DNA of 64,000 nucleotides. It comes from Aurelia coerulea. Lineage: Eukaryota; Cnidaria; Scyphozoa; Semaeostomeae; Ulmaridae. Location: NCBI GenBank assembly GCA_039566865.1, contig CM076962.1, positions 8,612,743-8,676,742 of the forward strand. The letters are read 5' to 3'. Below the pieces are notes generated by a model that saw only the letters and a list, made by a program, of their open reading frames with translations, did not search any database and was not told the origin of the DNA. The stretch's first letter is position 1. Every line of letters begins with the position of its first letter. This document shows, piece after piece, positions 44,751 to 55,565 of the stretch. A program made the translations under genes and the position numbers.

Positions 44751-45257
44751 CCAATAGGAATAATTGAATGGCGTTCAGGAATATCGTCAAAGTTGAAACT
44801 ACGGACAGCAGTTTGAAAGAGCGTGAGATTTGCAGGACTTTTCCCCACAGCGTGCATTGCTTGTGCGTACTTGTACCTGTTCATCCTCGTCTCCATTGTT
44901 TCATTACCGCTAACTGTTATTGTTCAATCTTTCTCTTCTCTCCTTAGCCCTGAAATTTCCCATTTCTTTGGCATCTGCAACTGTCCCCTTTTTACGTTTT
45001 TCAAGCTGATAAATCAGACTTTTTCTTATGGGTTCTCCTTCCTTACAACGCTTTTCAACTGTATTTTCAACTCCTGTTGACCTTTCTTCTTTTTCGAAGC
45101 CTTGCTGCAAAAAATGCACACTTTATCCAAGATTATTGAATTCTTTGTGATTCTTCGTTGTGATGACTTCTAAGGATGGAATCGTTACATTTCGATGAGA
45201 TTTTGTGCATGAAACAAACAAAGACAAGGTACGAAAAAATAAAATATATTCGAACTT
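44751..45257. other. Unassigned spacer
   Basis: Short frames only; nothing recognised. Confidence 0.4.
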
Positions 45258-45626
45258 CTAAACTGAAGCTGGCATACATAGATTAACTGCATAAACAGAT
45301 AAATTGTATAATGCTTCCTTATTTTTTTCGAGTGTACAGGAATCTGCTTGGTTTTCTTTAATTGCATCCAAAGATTTCTTCAAGGTGAAAATGCTACGAC
45401 ATTCTCTGTGGTACTGAATGTCCGGAATGTCTCCCTCTTTCAGGCCTTTTGCTACATCCATTAACGTTGCATTCTGCCTTGTAACTGCTGCATCTAATAG
45501 GGTCTTCCATAACTGGTATGACACAGGGGTTATAAGAGGTCCGGAGCTTGTGGAACAGTGAATGTTGCAATTGGAAGAAATTCTCTTTCTCTTAAATGAA
45601 GGGGACGAGTCCTCGTCATCCTCCAT
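45258..45626 (-). pseudogene. Unrecognised Cys/His-containing domain fragment
   Basis: 122 codons with ATG at 45626. A Lys/Arg-rich start (FKRKRIS) is followed by PVSYQLWKTLLDAAVTRQ, GDIPDIQYHRECRSIFTLKK and a charged helix. The YHR.CR..FT.KK pattern reminds me of N-terminal domains in repetitive cnidarian proteins of DNA-transposon origin, but I cannot name the family. It may be an exon or fragment of one; no downstream partner is nearby. Confidence 0.45.
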
Positions 45627-45974
45627 GTTCTAATCGTATCGAGACTAAATTGGAGAAAATTGCAGCTTAAGACTATTAACCGGCTTGGCTAATTATTCGA
45701 TAAATAACTATTTATGCCTATTGCAGATAATTGACTCCAAAATTAGCAATGTCAGTGTTAAGTTAACTCTAAAATACTGTCTGCAAATCATGGAGCACAT
45801 AGAAAATAGCATTTTCATGCATGAAAGAATTCCATCTGTAATCTGCAGAATGCACCAACCCACTGAGAGAAGCCTTGACAAAAACTCACTAGGGCCTTAG
45901 CAACTGTTTCTCCTCAACTTCATGTTAAATTCACGAAATGATAAATGCAGTTTTAGTCCCAGCTTGCACTTTAA

Positions 45975-46310
45975 AACGCTGTTGCCATAGCAACCGGGTA
46001 TTTGTGGCATCCTTACCACATCAGAAATTTCATTTCGTTTAGTTATTTACTTTTCTGCAACGTGTCATGCAAGCATCGCAATTCGCGCCACTGGAGGCTT
46101 CTGTTTCACAGGTACATATTAAATACCTGTTGCCATAGCAACCAGGTATTTTTGGCATTTGTACCACATTAGAAATTTCATTTTGTTTAGTTATTTACTT
46201 TTCTGCAACGTGTCATGCAAGCATCGCAATTCGCGCCACTGGAGGCTTCTGTTTCACAGGTACATATTAAATACCTGTTGCCATAGCAACCAGGTATTTT
46301 TGGCATTTTT
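45975..46310. repeat. 148-bp tandem repeat (two and a part units)
   Basis: Repeated block including CTGCAACGTGTCATGCAAGC and CGCGCCACTGGAGGCTTCTG; units differ by a few bases. Each begins with the TTGCCATAGCAA palindrome. No coding sense. Confidence 0.9.
45981..46290. promoter_or_regulatory. Three perfect RFX X-box motifs at 148-bp spacing
   Basis: GTTGCCATAGCAAC occurs at 45981-45994, 46129-46142 and 46277-46290. This matches the X-box palindrome (GTNRCC-N-RGYAAC type) bound by RFX factors, best known at ciliary gene promoters. The second and third copies sit in a larger palindrome (AATACCTG...CAGGTATT). Binding is inferred from sequence only. Confidence 0.6.
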
Positions 46311-46611
46311 GTCATATGGCAAATTGTTCACCCCTCAATGCTCTACAATACTGCCACATTTGATGCTGTTATCATATTTTACACATCATTTTCTCGGGAC
46401 TACAAACGGATTGACAAAGCGTCAAATATAACTGTGCATTTCACAGCAATTTTAGCTAAAAAGTACTCTTCGAATGACCCCCCTAAAATTCACGTGGCCC
46501 CAATTTCAAAATGTCTATCATGCCAATTTTGTTTTGTAACATGTTCAACTTTATAAAAATCACCATCATAGGTATTCCCGCCAAGTGGTACTAACAATTC
46601 CTATTTTTAGC

Positions 46612-47192
46612 TCTCAGCCCATAGACTAATTGCAGAAAAGCCAAATGGGAAACTGAGGTTATGCATCGATCCACAACACCTCAACAAAGCACTGAAACGA
46701 AGCCATTACCCTTTACCGCTCATTGACGACGTGTTGCCAGAGCTAGAAGATGTCAAGGTATTCAGCAAAATTGACCTGAAGGAAGGGTATCTTCAAATAG
46801 AGCTCGATGACGAATCAAGCATGCTTACAACGTTCCAAACACCATGGGGGCGTTGGAGGTACCTCAGGATGCCCTTTGGGATAAAACCAGCCTCAGAGCA
46901 TTTCCAGCACAGATTTGATCAGTGCATTGAAGACCTATCTGGTGTATATGCAGTCGCTGATGATGCACTCGTTACCGGAAGAGGGGAAACATACGAAGAA
47001 GCTGTTAAAAGCCATGATGAGAACATGCTAGTACTTTTGAAACGATGCCAAGAAAAGAGCATCAAGTTGAGCAAAGAAAAATTCAAGTTTATATGCAATG
47101 AAGTTTCCTTCATTGGTCAAACCCTAACACAGAATGGTCTGAAGATAGACCCCGCCAAAGTGGAAGCCATCACAAAGATGGACAAACGATGA
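46612..47192 (+). pseudogene. Gypsy reverse transcriptase, N-terminal half
   Basis: LIAEKPNGKLRLCIDPQHLN and HYPLPLIDDVLPEL (fingers), then FSKIDLKEGYLQIELD (motif A), YLRMPFGIKPASEHFQ (motif B), YAVADDALV (the catalytic box, with ADD where many have IDD), and VSFIGQTLTQNGLKIDP. The frame stops where LINE E begins, just after VEAITKMDK, which in kin leads into the next block (52540). Confidence 0.9.
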
Positions 47193-48600
47193 TCTCCCGC
47201 CGGGGTTATTAAAGGACTCTGCAGCAATCATATCGTTGCCCCTGACCCATATCATAAATCTCTCGTTTTCCACTGGCGTTTTCCCAAGTCAATGGAAAAA
47301 TGCAAGAATTGTTCCAGTGCACAAATCAGGATCAAAGTCAAGCTTTGATAACTACAGGCCAATCTCGATACTGCCAGTCTTGTCTAAAGTTATCGAAAAA
47401 TTGGTTCATCAGCAGCTCATGAGATTCCTTGATGAAAATAAGTTGTTGTCTGAGTTCCAGTTTGGTTTCAGACCGAAAATGTCTACGGAGCTGGCAGCAA
47501 CACTCTTTCTCGATAATATCCGCAAAAATGTTGATCAAGGATACATGGTTGGTGCCACTTTCATCGACCTCAGCAAGGCATTCGATACAATAAGCCATTC
47601 AAAGCTATTAGCTAAGCTCCATAGCTATGGTTTAAATGGAACTGAGCTTGAGTGGTTTACAAATTACCTATTCAATCGAAATGCACAAGTATCGTTCAAT
47701 GGTTCTATCTCCAATCCACAAAAGATGATAAGTGGGGTGCCGCAGGGATCAATCCTAGGCCCTCTTCTATTTATTCTCTTTTTCAATGATATTGCATATT
47801 CCACTAAAGGTGCCAGCATAATAAAATACGCAGATGATACCGTTATTTACGTAGCTGGTAAAGAGATCAAAGAAATAAATGCAAAATTATCAAATGCCAT
47901 GGCAGAACTTTCAGTCTGGTTCAGTGAAAACGAATTAATCCTCAACCTGAAGAAAGGAAAAACTGAAGCCCTATTATTTGGAACAGCTCAGAGAATCCGG
48001 AAATGCACGGGGCCTTTATGCATATTACACGAGGATGGTCAAATCAACATCACTTCGACATACAAGTATCTAGGTGTGCACCTAGACTCTTCCAATCTAA
48101 TAGTCGCAAAAAATCAAAGATGTGAAGTTATATCACCAATAAATGCAGTTAAAAAGAGAGCCTGCGTGCTAGTATACAATGTCCTGCAGAACAATGTCTG
48201 TCATGCTTTAAACCAATACTTTATGTATCAAGAACATTGCAAGAACACAAGGAACAATCATTATAGTGTATGTCTTCCACGGATAAGAACTGAATACGCG
48301 AGGAAAGGTTTCTACTACATGGGTGCAAAGACTTTTAATGAGCTACCACTGAGTGCAAGGACGTCTGACAATGCATCTGATTTTATGAAAATTATGAACA
48401 CAATTTATACATAAGATTTTAATTTGTTATACTACAAAATTGAATTTTGAGACCTGCAGTTGTAACATATTTATATATTTTCTTTTTAAGCACCTTTCTT
48501 TTTACAGGACAAACATTGATAACAGCAATTTCGTAATTGTTGAAGTTTTTATCCTGTTAAATAATTCGTTATTATTATCATTATTACCTCAAGATGTTGC
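47193..48600 (+). mobile_element. LINE E: 5'-truncated CR1-like element
   Basis: The frame 47193-48414 contains LPLTHIINLSFSTGVFPSQW, YRPISILPVLSKVIEKLV, FIDLSKAFDTISHSKLL, SGVPQGSILGPLLFILFFND, IIKYADDTVIYV and KYLGVHLDSS. The thumb is then shortened: sequence jumps to a C-terminus with FYYMGAKTFNELPLSAR. About 100 residues usual there are missing, so there is an internal deletion near 48090-48130. The element inserted in gypsy RT. Confidence 0.85.
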
Positions 48601-49005
48601 AGGCGTACAAAGGTTTTTTTTTTATACTCGATCTAAAAAATTTTTACAAAAACGAATTACCTACAAAGACATAAAACTAAACTAAAATTAAAGATACGGT
48701 TACAAAAAGCTACATACAAACAAATTTACCGATGACTAAAGAACGAAACTTGTTTTGCAGTAGATGTCGAGCTACGAATCCGAGAATGTTGGGAAGCAGG
48801 GACCCCTACCGAGAGATACCAACGACAACAACAGCCGTCGTTGCTCCCTCGTCCAGTGAACCACCGGCCAAAACACTGAGCCAGTGCTAGTTAGGGTTTG
48901 GATATTGGAGATCAGCTGTGACGCTTGACATCAACTGCAAAACAGGCGTATAGCACTCTAAAAGGGACAAAAAGGACTTAGGGAAAATTTTTTATATTAG
49001 CTTAA

Positions 49006-50735
49006 TCAGTCAAATCGACCAGTTTTGTGAATGAAATTTAGGGTCAATTCGAGTATATTTTTGTTAATGTTATCCGAGAGGTTTTTATCACCGTAGAGTA
49101 AAAGCTCTATCAGAATGATATTTGAAAGACTGTTGATCTGAATAAACAGTTGAAATAATTGTGAAACTTCAGCGAGAAGATTTCGTCGTTGGACATCGAA
49201 TGACGGACAGAGCAACAAGAAGTGTTCCGTATCCTCAATGCCATCATTAGTTGGGCACATTGGGTTTACAGCATCCCTAAAATTGTGCTTGAATTTGTGA
49301 AAATTCGATTTACTAAGACCGACTCTTATTTGGGAGAGATACGATAAGCCGATTGGGTCATAAATCCCAAAGAGAGATTTTGCAGGAGGACGAATTATTG
49401 ATAGAAGCTTTGCTTTGAAAACTGCAACAGACGGGGCTAGCCTGATTTCAGGATCAAGTTTCTTCCATTCAAAGATGCAATTAGGATAAAAACTGGATTG
49501 GAATTTTTCTGTTCTTGCCCCCATTCGCCCAACCACATCCCGCTTACGAAGAGAGTATTGCAACTGATGAAGTGGTGGGATTGGATCCCTTGTATACAAG
49601 GGGGTGAGGTTATTTATGATCTTATAGAGCAAGGTAAGGCGTCTACTCCACCTTCGGGAACTCAGTGACTCCCAACCGAGCTCAGCATACAGATTATCGC
49701 GCGAAGTCCCCCTCCAAGTTTCTGTTACAGCAAGAGCAGCAGAATACTGAACAGACTCTAATTTTTCCATTAAACTTGGTACAATGATGTTTTGACTAAA
49801 TTCACATACTTTTGATGGGATATGGTAGATGACATCTCCGTAGTCAAGGTGGGGTCGCACATATTTTTTTTTCAATTCAATTTTATTTGTAAAATACGAG
49901 CTAATCTACGCGATCTAAGAAAAGCAAAGCTTATCTAGCTTGGGCCGCAAGACATAGAGCTTATATAGTTCATTCAGGGTATGTCTGGGCAGATATTTGA
50001 AGAGACACCTGAGCAAACCAATGCCTTTTCTCGTTTTAGAGATAGCAGCTTTAATATGAGCTGAGCAAGAAAGCTTCGTATCCAAAATAACACCTAGATG
50101 TTTGTGTTCTTCTACCTTTTTCACGGGTATGTCATTAAAGAGGATCACTGGATGATCTACTTCATGTCTTTTCCTTGAAAGAAGTAATTCAACAGCTCGT
50201 TTTTGTGGATTGGGATTAAAAGACATCTTCCAATCATGGGCCCATTGGCTTATTAACTCCAAGTCATGGTTCATGTCATTTGCAGCTGCATTAGGGTCTT
50301 GGACAACCGTAAATAAGGACGTATCATCGGCAAAAAGCTTTACGCTACATTTCAAGTCAGCAGTGAGATCATTTATATAGACGAGAAAAAATAATGGTCC
50401 TAAAATGGAACCCTGGGGCACTCCTGCTAAAGCATCTCCCCAATTAGAACACTGCCCGTTCAGAACAGTTCGCTGTTTTCGATCCTTAAGAAAACTTTCT
50501 ATAAGAGTAAGAAGTTGTCCTGAAACACCACATCGTTTTAGTTTATAAATAAGACCAACATGCCATACCCTGTCAAATGCTTTAGAAATATCAAGATACA
50601 CAGAACGAACATCAAGAGGAGGATTACAGTCAAATGCTTTGAATATTGCATGCGTTATGGAAATTAGTTGGTTGACTGTTGAGTCGCCAGGACGAAAACC
50701 TGATTGATTGGGATTGAGTAAATCACAGGAAACAA
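49006..50735 (-). pseudogene. LINE B reverse transcriptase
   Basis: Begins NQSGFRPGDSTVNQLISITH, directly after the linker, so the earlier RT part (usually ending YRPVSLLP) is deleted near 50740. It continues YLDISKAFDRVWHVGLIY, AGVPQGSILGPLFFLVYIND, FADDTSLFTVV and HKHLGVILDT. The frame is cut by the 88-bp insert, then resumes RPHLDYGDVIYH to the Cys/His end CPTNDGIEDTEHFLLLCPSF. Very close to LINE A throughout. Confidence 0.9.
49864..49951 (-). repeat. 88-bp retro-insert with ACATA duplication
   Basis: Relative to LINE A, 88 extra bases split the RT. They end in an A-run on the minus strand (AATTGAAAAAAAA) and are flanked by ACATA on both sides (49859-49863, 49952-49956). This looks like a very short 5'-truncated LINE or SINE tail. 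Confidence 0.8.
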
Positions 50736-50743
50736 AATGTTAT

Positions 50744-51889
50744 CTATGCTTTTTCAGTAAAATCTGTTAGGAATAACCCATTTTCTAAGAGGGGTGGTAT
50801 TATCGGAATTTTCGCCTTATTAAGAACAGTATTGATTAATGACCAGTAGGTTTTGCCAGATGTTCCTGGATTTGCTAACATTTGCCCTGTCTTACGAAGG
50901 TAATTCTTTTTAGCATCCTCGATAAGTTTTGCACCATCAGATATCATCTTTTTGATTCCTTCAAACTTGTCGTCTGGTTGACCAGTTTGCATAAGCATGA
51001 TTCTTTTTCCTCAGAAATTTTTTGACAGCCTCTGTTATCCATGGTGCTTGGCGAGGTTTGATTGTCTTAGCTTGGTTGGAAATGAAATTTGAGTAAATGT
51101 TAAAAGGACTTCATTGAGTAACTTCACCTGTTCATTGGGACAAGTAATTTTTCCAAGCTGCTCGTGCCAATGGAACTTTTCAATACTTTTCATTATATTG
51201 ACAAAATCTGCCTTGTTACAATACCATATCCTGCGGGTATACGGAGGAGGCGCTATGTTCGAAACAGAAAGTTTTCCATAAACAATTTGGTGATGACATT
51301 GTTCGTGTAATGATGGATGAACACCATGCTCGATAACGAGGTTGGGCTGATCAATGAAGATTAAATCAATGCAAGATTTGGAATCACCCATTAAATGAGT
51401 TGGTTCTGAGATTAGCTGATGAAGACCTAAGTCAGCAGTTATTGGTTTGAATAATCTTCCCTCAGTATTTTCACTATCGTTCAGCCACCACTGTGTAGAA
51501 CAGCAGTTGAAATCGCCAGTGATAATAATGCAGAATGGATTTCAGCATGCATTTTGGATAGCATCAGCTCAAAATTCATTGTGAAATGATCAAATTCACT
51601 TTGGTCTTGACTTGGACTTCTGTAAACTACCGCATAAAAGTATTTTTTCCTGTTCAATTGTATCTCGCACACAACACATTCAGGAAGAGTCACCAAATCT
51701 AACCGATGTTTTGAAGGAAGTGAGTCCTTGACATACAGCCCAACACCACCTCTTCACATTTTGTGGATGGTTTTCTTTGTAGAGCGAATGGCCATCTAGT
51801 GCTAGCCTATCTTCATCAACAGTACTATCAAGGTGAGTTTCTACTATTCCAATTAAGTCATTGTTATACACTGGAATTATATGCCTCAA
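50744..51889 (-). pseudogene. LINE B apurinic endonuclease and linker
   Basis: Shifted frames in order: NDLIGIVETHLDSTVDEDRL (51889-51680), LPECVVCEIQLNRKKYFYAV and VVYRSPSQDQSEFD (51696-51481), GDSKSCIDLIFIDQPNLV and HEQCHHQIVYGKL (51391-51035), then KNYLRKTGQML and TSGKTYWSLINTVLNKAKIP (50998-50744). The spacing and the ETHL and CHHQIV boxes fit an APE-type endonuclease with the catalytic SDH replaced by CHH. Two or more shifts make it non-functional. Confidence 0.8.
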
Positions 51890-52303
51890 TGAGGGAAACC
51901 CTTAAAAAATCATAAGCCGTAATACTGTTCAAGTTCCAACAGAAAAAGGTGAGTGTTTCTGGACCAGGATTTGTTTCAATATCACCACTGAGCAAGATAC
52001 TCCTGTAGATAAACCATTGTTTGTGTAGCATGTAACATGCAACGCAGGCAGTGTGAAAGTAGGCATACTGAGAGTGGAAATACTTCTTTCGAACAAAAAT
52101 GATAACACCGAGTGGGAATCGTTTGAGAACTTCAACAAAAACGTACAATACTGTCTTCGTAAAATGATGCACGCGGGCGAAAAGGGGCAAGAAACGTAAT
52201 TGTGTTGCCACAGAGTGAACTGCAAGAAAATGTACTATTAGTGAAATGGGTAAAGCAAGGGTTGAAATTGCGATGAAACAGTAGGAATGACATTCACATA
52301 TAT
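51864..52303 (-). pseudogene. LINE B N-terminal region with 2A-like motif
   Basis: The frame has hydrophobic stretches (CFIAISTLALPISLIVHFLA) and then LLSGDIETNPGPETLTFFCW. DIETNPGP (51960-51983) fits the 2A consensus D-x-E-x-NPGP, which makes ribosomes skip a peptide bond; such motifs are known at the N-termini of some non-LTR elements, for example in sea urchin. Right after it FFCWNLNSI opens the endonuclease. The start codon is uncertain: the frame also runs through the telomeric block (Val-Arg repeats), which is not part of the protein. Confidence 0.75.
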
Positions 52304-52344
52304 CCCTAACCCTAACCCTAACCCTAACCCTAACCCTAACCCTA
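52304..52344. repeat. Interstitial telomeric repeat (CCCTAA)n
   Basis: Nearly seven perfect CCCTAA units (TTAGGG on the minus strand), abutting the 5' end of LINE B. Confidence 0.97.
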
Positions 52345-52509
52345 GGTTTGACCGTTTTGCTCGATGGGGACAAACTTTGCACAGATACACGGAAACACCC
52401 TATTGTTGCTCGCCATTGATTTATTTCAATCGGCATCATCGTGAAGAAACCTTCTCGCTGCTCCTGGGAGACAATGTATCATGCCATAACTGTTATCAAA
52501 AGTCCTAAA
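52345..52509. other. Unassigned filler between telomeric block and gypsy
   Basis: No coding sense; AT-rich with no telomeric units. Confidence 0.4.
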
Positions 52510-53468
52510 GAAAAGTATGACGATTATACTTAAACAACTAAGGTTCATTGGCATGGTAAAATACCTGGCCAAGTTTCTCCCCAGACTGTCAGAAGTATGC
52601 GAACCTCTGAGAAGTTTGACCCACAAAGATGCACCATGGGTATGGGGAAAAGCTCACGAAAAAGCATTCACAGACATACAAAGAGCAATATGCGAGGCAC
52701 CAGTTCTAAAATATTTTGACCATAGAGTAGCAACAGAAGGCCAAGGTGACGAATCATCGAAGGGGCTTGGTTTTGTGCTCATGCAAGAGGAGCGTCTAGC
52801 CTCCTATGCAAGCAGAGCACTCACCCCTGCAGAGCAAAATTACAGCCAAATAGAGAAAGAGCTGCTTGCACAAGTATTTGGAGTAGAACATCATCATACC
52901 TACGTATATGGCAGAGAGATCAAACTTTGGACAGATCACAAACCACTTGTCTCAATCATCAGCAAGCCACTCGCATCTGCTCCAAAGAGACTGCAAAGAC
53001 TATTGTTAAGATTGCAGTCCTACGATGTTAAAATCTGCTATATACCTGGCAAAGAAATGGTTCTAGCAGATACACTCTCTCGAGCATACCTACCGACAAG
53101 TGAGAGACAGAAGTCAGAAACTGAAGAAGAAGTCGAAACTATCCATATGATAAATCATCTCCCAATCTCTGAGCCACAGCTGAAAGAAATCCAAAGAGAA
53201 ACCAGATGTGACAATACTTTGCAATCACTGAAGGCAACAATTTTGAATGGATGGCCAGAAAGCAAAGAGACCCTCCCTCAATGCATTCATCCATACTTCT
53301 CAGTTCGAGATGAGCTAGCAACACAAGATGACGTAATATTCAAGGGTCAGCGAGCAGTTATTCCAGAGACACTACGCCAAAAGATTCGAGAGAAACTGCA
53401 CGTGGCACACACGGGAATAAAGAGTTGCCTCAGGAGAGCAAGAGAAGTAGTCTATTGCCTTGGCATGA
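52510..53468 (+). pseudogene. Gypsy RT end, RNase H and integrase zinc finger
   Basis: LRFIGMVKYLAKFLPRLSEV (RT connection), DAPWVWGKAHEKAFTDIQ, the RNase H region with SSKGLGFVLMQEERLASYAS and RALTPAEQNYSQIEKELLA, LWTDHKPLVSI and YIPGKEMVLADTLSRAYLP, then the H2C2 start VAHTGIKSCLRRAREVVYC. The frame is intact across this piece. The RNase H Asp-box reads ATEGQGDESSKGLG rather than the usual D.S..G.G, so the first catalytic Asp may be lost or shifted. Confidence 0.9.
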
Positions 53469-54187
53469 GCATTTGAGTCAAATCTTTCAATAGGGCACAG
53501 GGAAACCCGCAAATCTTCCAATTTCAAACTTTGAATCGACGGTAGTTGGACGGTTTGCTGCAGAGGCTGTAAAGTCTTGTCACATTTTATCGAAATTATC
53601 GATGATATAATGGTGGAAGGAAATTTAATTCGTGTTGAAGTTATTCGTTGATATATCCGCTGGTTATTATTGCGAAAAGAGTGATTTAATGCCGATTACT
53701 GGGATTCTGCTGCGGGTGAAGGTAGGCCCATTAACTTTCTTCGCAGCAAATAGCTTTATTTCGTTTAGGATTTTCAAAAATCACACAAACAAATACTTTC
53801 ATGTTATTCCTGGACATAATTACGTAGCATATGAAGTTTTGAAAGGTATATCTTATTTGTAGCGTTCCTCAAGAATTCTTGAACATAGGCAAATTTTTGA
53901 AGGAATGAAACTCGATGTAACGCCGATCCCTGACGAGATTTTAACCAAATGCAGAAAAACAAATGTGGAGTGGGGCCTCTCGAATCGATTCGTGATAAAA
54001 CCAGCTCTGTATCTTTATTACTCGAATATCCATTTTTATTTTCGTGAAGGTACTCGAAACTTTATCTCGAAAGCCTTATTTTCAGTCATGTGATCGGAAT
54101 ATGACGATATCATTGGCTTATAAGCGTGAAATTGGAAGATTTGCGGGTTTTCCTGTGCCCTATTGAAAGATTTGACTCATATGCTCC
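53469..54187. mobile_element. 719-bp TIR element with 8-bp TSD in gypsy integrase
   Basis: Inverted repeats of about 55-60 bp: GAGTCAAATCTTTCAATAGG on the left and its complement on the right, continuing through CCCGCAAATCTTCCAATTTC. The 8-bp direct repeat TGGCATGA flanks it (53461-53468, 54188-54195). Removing the element and one repeat keeps the integrase frame across C-L-G-M-N-K. Subterminal sequence resembles the palindromic element at 11590-13283. Confidence 0.85.
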
Positions 54188-55018
54188 TGGCATGAACAAA
54201 GATCTGACCGACTTCATTTTGAAATGTGAAATGTGTAACATATTTCAAAACGACCAGGCCAAAGAACCCCTCATTCCCAGTGAAATCCCAAGCCGCCCCT
54301 GGCAAATCATTGCTGCCGACATTTTCACAGTCAACAACAAAGACTTCCTCTGTACTAAGGATTGCTACTCCAACTACTTCGAGATAGATCGTCTATTCTA
54401 CAAAACTGCTGGGGAAGTTAAGAAGAAGCTCAAGAGACACTTCTCTATGCATGACATACCAGATAAGTTCATGAGTGACAATGTACCATTCTCTTCCAAA
54501 GAATTCCATGATTTCGCCAAGGAATATGAATTTACCACCGAGCCAAGCTCGCCAGGGTATGCTCAAAGCGATGGCAAAGCAGAAAATGAGGTCAAAACTG
54601 CAAAGATTCTGATGAAAAAAGTAGCTGAATCTGGCAATGATTTCTATCTTGTGCTGCTTGAATGGCGAAACACGCCCTCTGAGGGGATGGACAGCTCTCC
54701 TTCCCAGCGTATTTTCAGCAGAAGAGCCAAAACTCTGCTTCCCATGTCCAAGAAGCTCCTCAAACCAAACGTCGTCACAGGTGTTCAAGAAAAACTTCGC
54801 CAGAGGAAAGAGATACAGTCAAAGTATTACAACAGAGGCACAAAGGAGCTTAGCACATTAAGGAAGGATGATGTGGTTCGGATCAAACTAAGCAATAATG
54901 ACAGAACAGGCCGCTGGACCAAAGGCTGTTTCACAGAGCAAGTTGGTGTAAAATCTTATAATGTAAAAACAGAAGATGGAAAGATCTTTAGACGAAATCG
55001 AAAGTTTCTAGAGCTTGT
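54188..55018 (+). pseudogene. Gypsy integrase core and C-terminus
   Basis: GMNKDLTDFILKCEMCN completes the zinc finger. The DDE triad follows: IIAADIFTVN (D), FMSDNVPFSSKEFH (D), and GYAQSDGKAENEVKTAK (E). A C-terminal segment ends RTGRWTKGCFTEQVGVKSYN and RRNRKFLELV. After about 55018 the frame crosses into unrelated sequence, so the rest of the element is missing. Confidence 0.92.
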
Positions 55019-55563
55019 CTATGGTGGATGGGGTGCTTATCAGAAAAGAAAGTGCTACATCAACTGCAAGACAACTTTCTGCCTTCAGTGGCATGCTCTT
55101 AAATCTTTTTGATAACTGTTTGCCACTGGTCTTATCAATATATGAATTGTCACTCAAGCTTAACAACTATGAAGAGTACAAAAATGCTTTCATCTGTGTC
55201 TGGGCCATGTTCCTCTGCTTCAGAAGAAAACAATACAACAAATCTCCTCTGATATGGCTTTCACAGCAACTTTACTTGCAAGAGCATAATTTTAGTCTTT
55301 TTGGTTACGTTTCATCAAATCTAGCAGCTACAGATGAATACCGGGTTGAAAATACTCATTCCATCATTTGCGGACACACCAATTCTGCAGACACCCCAGA
55401 ACAACTTTCCCGCATAGCTAAAGCCATCCTCTCTGCCAAATCATCCATGTTTAACTTTTAAAGCAACTTCTCTCCTCCAAAGAATTATACATTTTGAAAG
55501 AGACAACTGAAACATTTAAAAGTCAAGACATCAGAAGTGATAACCGATTTATTTGGTGCTGTA
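55019..55563 (+). pseudogene. Unrecognised domain, possibly from a DNA transposon
   Basis: A frame to 55461 encodes MLLNLFDNCLPLVLSIYELS, EEYKNAFICVWAMFLCFRRK, NKSPLIWLSQQLYLQ and DEYRVENTHSIICGHTNSAD. It looks like a folded, helical protein segment. Two in-frame stops follow, then TSEVITDLFGAV just before the TA-flanked insertion; the same frame resumes beyond it with DPKKPLDIRML. The EY.VEN.HS pattern recalls repetitive cnidarian proteins, but I cannot assign a function. Confidence 0.5.
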
Positions 55564-55565
55564 TA

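Larger units (their letters stand above)
48602..52303 (-). mobile_element. LINE B: same family as LINE A, with 5' region and 2A-like motif
   Basis: Minus strand: 5' region adjoining a telomeric repeat block, 2A-like motif, endonuclease, RT, C-terminal Zn cluster, 3'UTR and an A-run (T-run at 48614-48623). It preserves the 5' half that LINE A lacks. Lesions: frameshifts in the endonuclease, loss of the early RT near 50740, and an 88-bp insert at 49864-49951. Confidence 0.88.
46612..55018 (+). mobile_element. Ty3/Gypsy pol remnant interrupted by later insertions
   Basis: RT at 46612-47192; RT end, RNase H and integrase zinc finger at 52510-53468; integrase core at 54188-55018. Between them lie a 5.3 kb nest (LINE E, LINE B, telomeric repeats) and a 719-bp TIR element. 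No LTRs were found. The integrase frame runs into unrelated sequence at about 55018. Confidence 0.9.

Noticed and set aside
44823..45080. 85-codon Leu/Phe/Ser-rich frame resembling a membrane protein
   Set aside because: Composition-driven hydrophobicity in AT-rich DNA; no family resemblance or neighbours.
52287..52508. Frame with Pro-Asn repeats and the opposite Val-Arg repeats
   Set aside because: They come from reading through the telomeric CCCTAA units.
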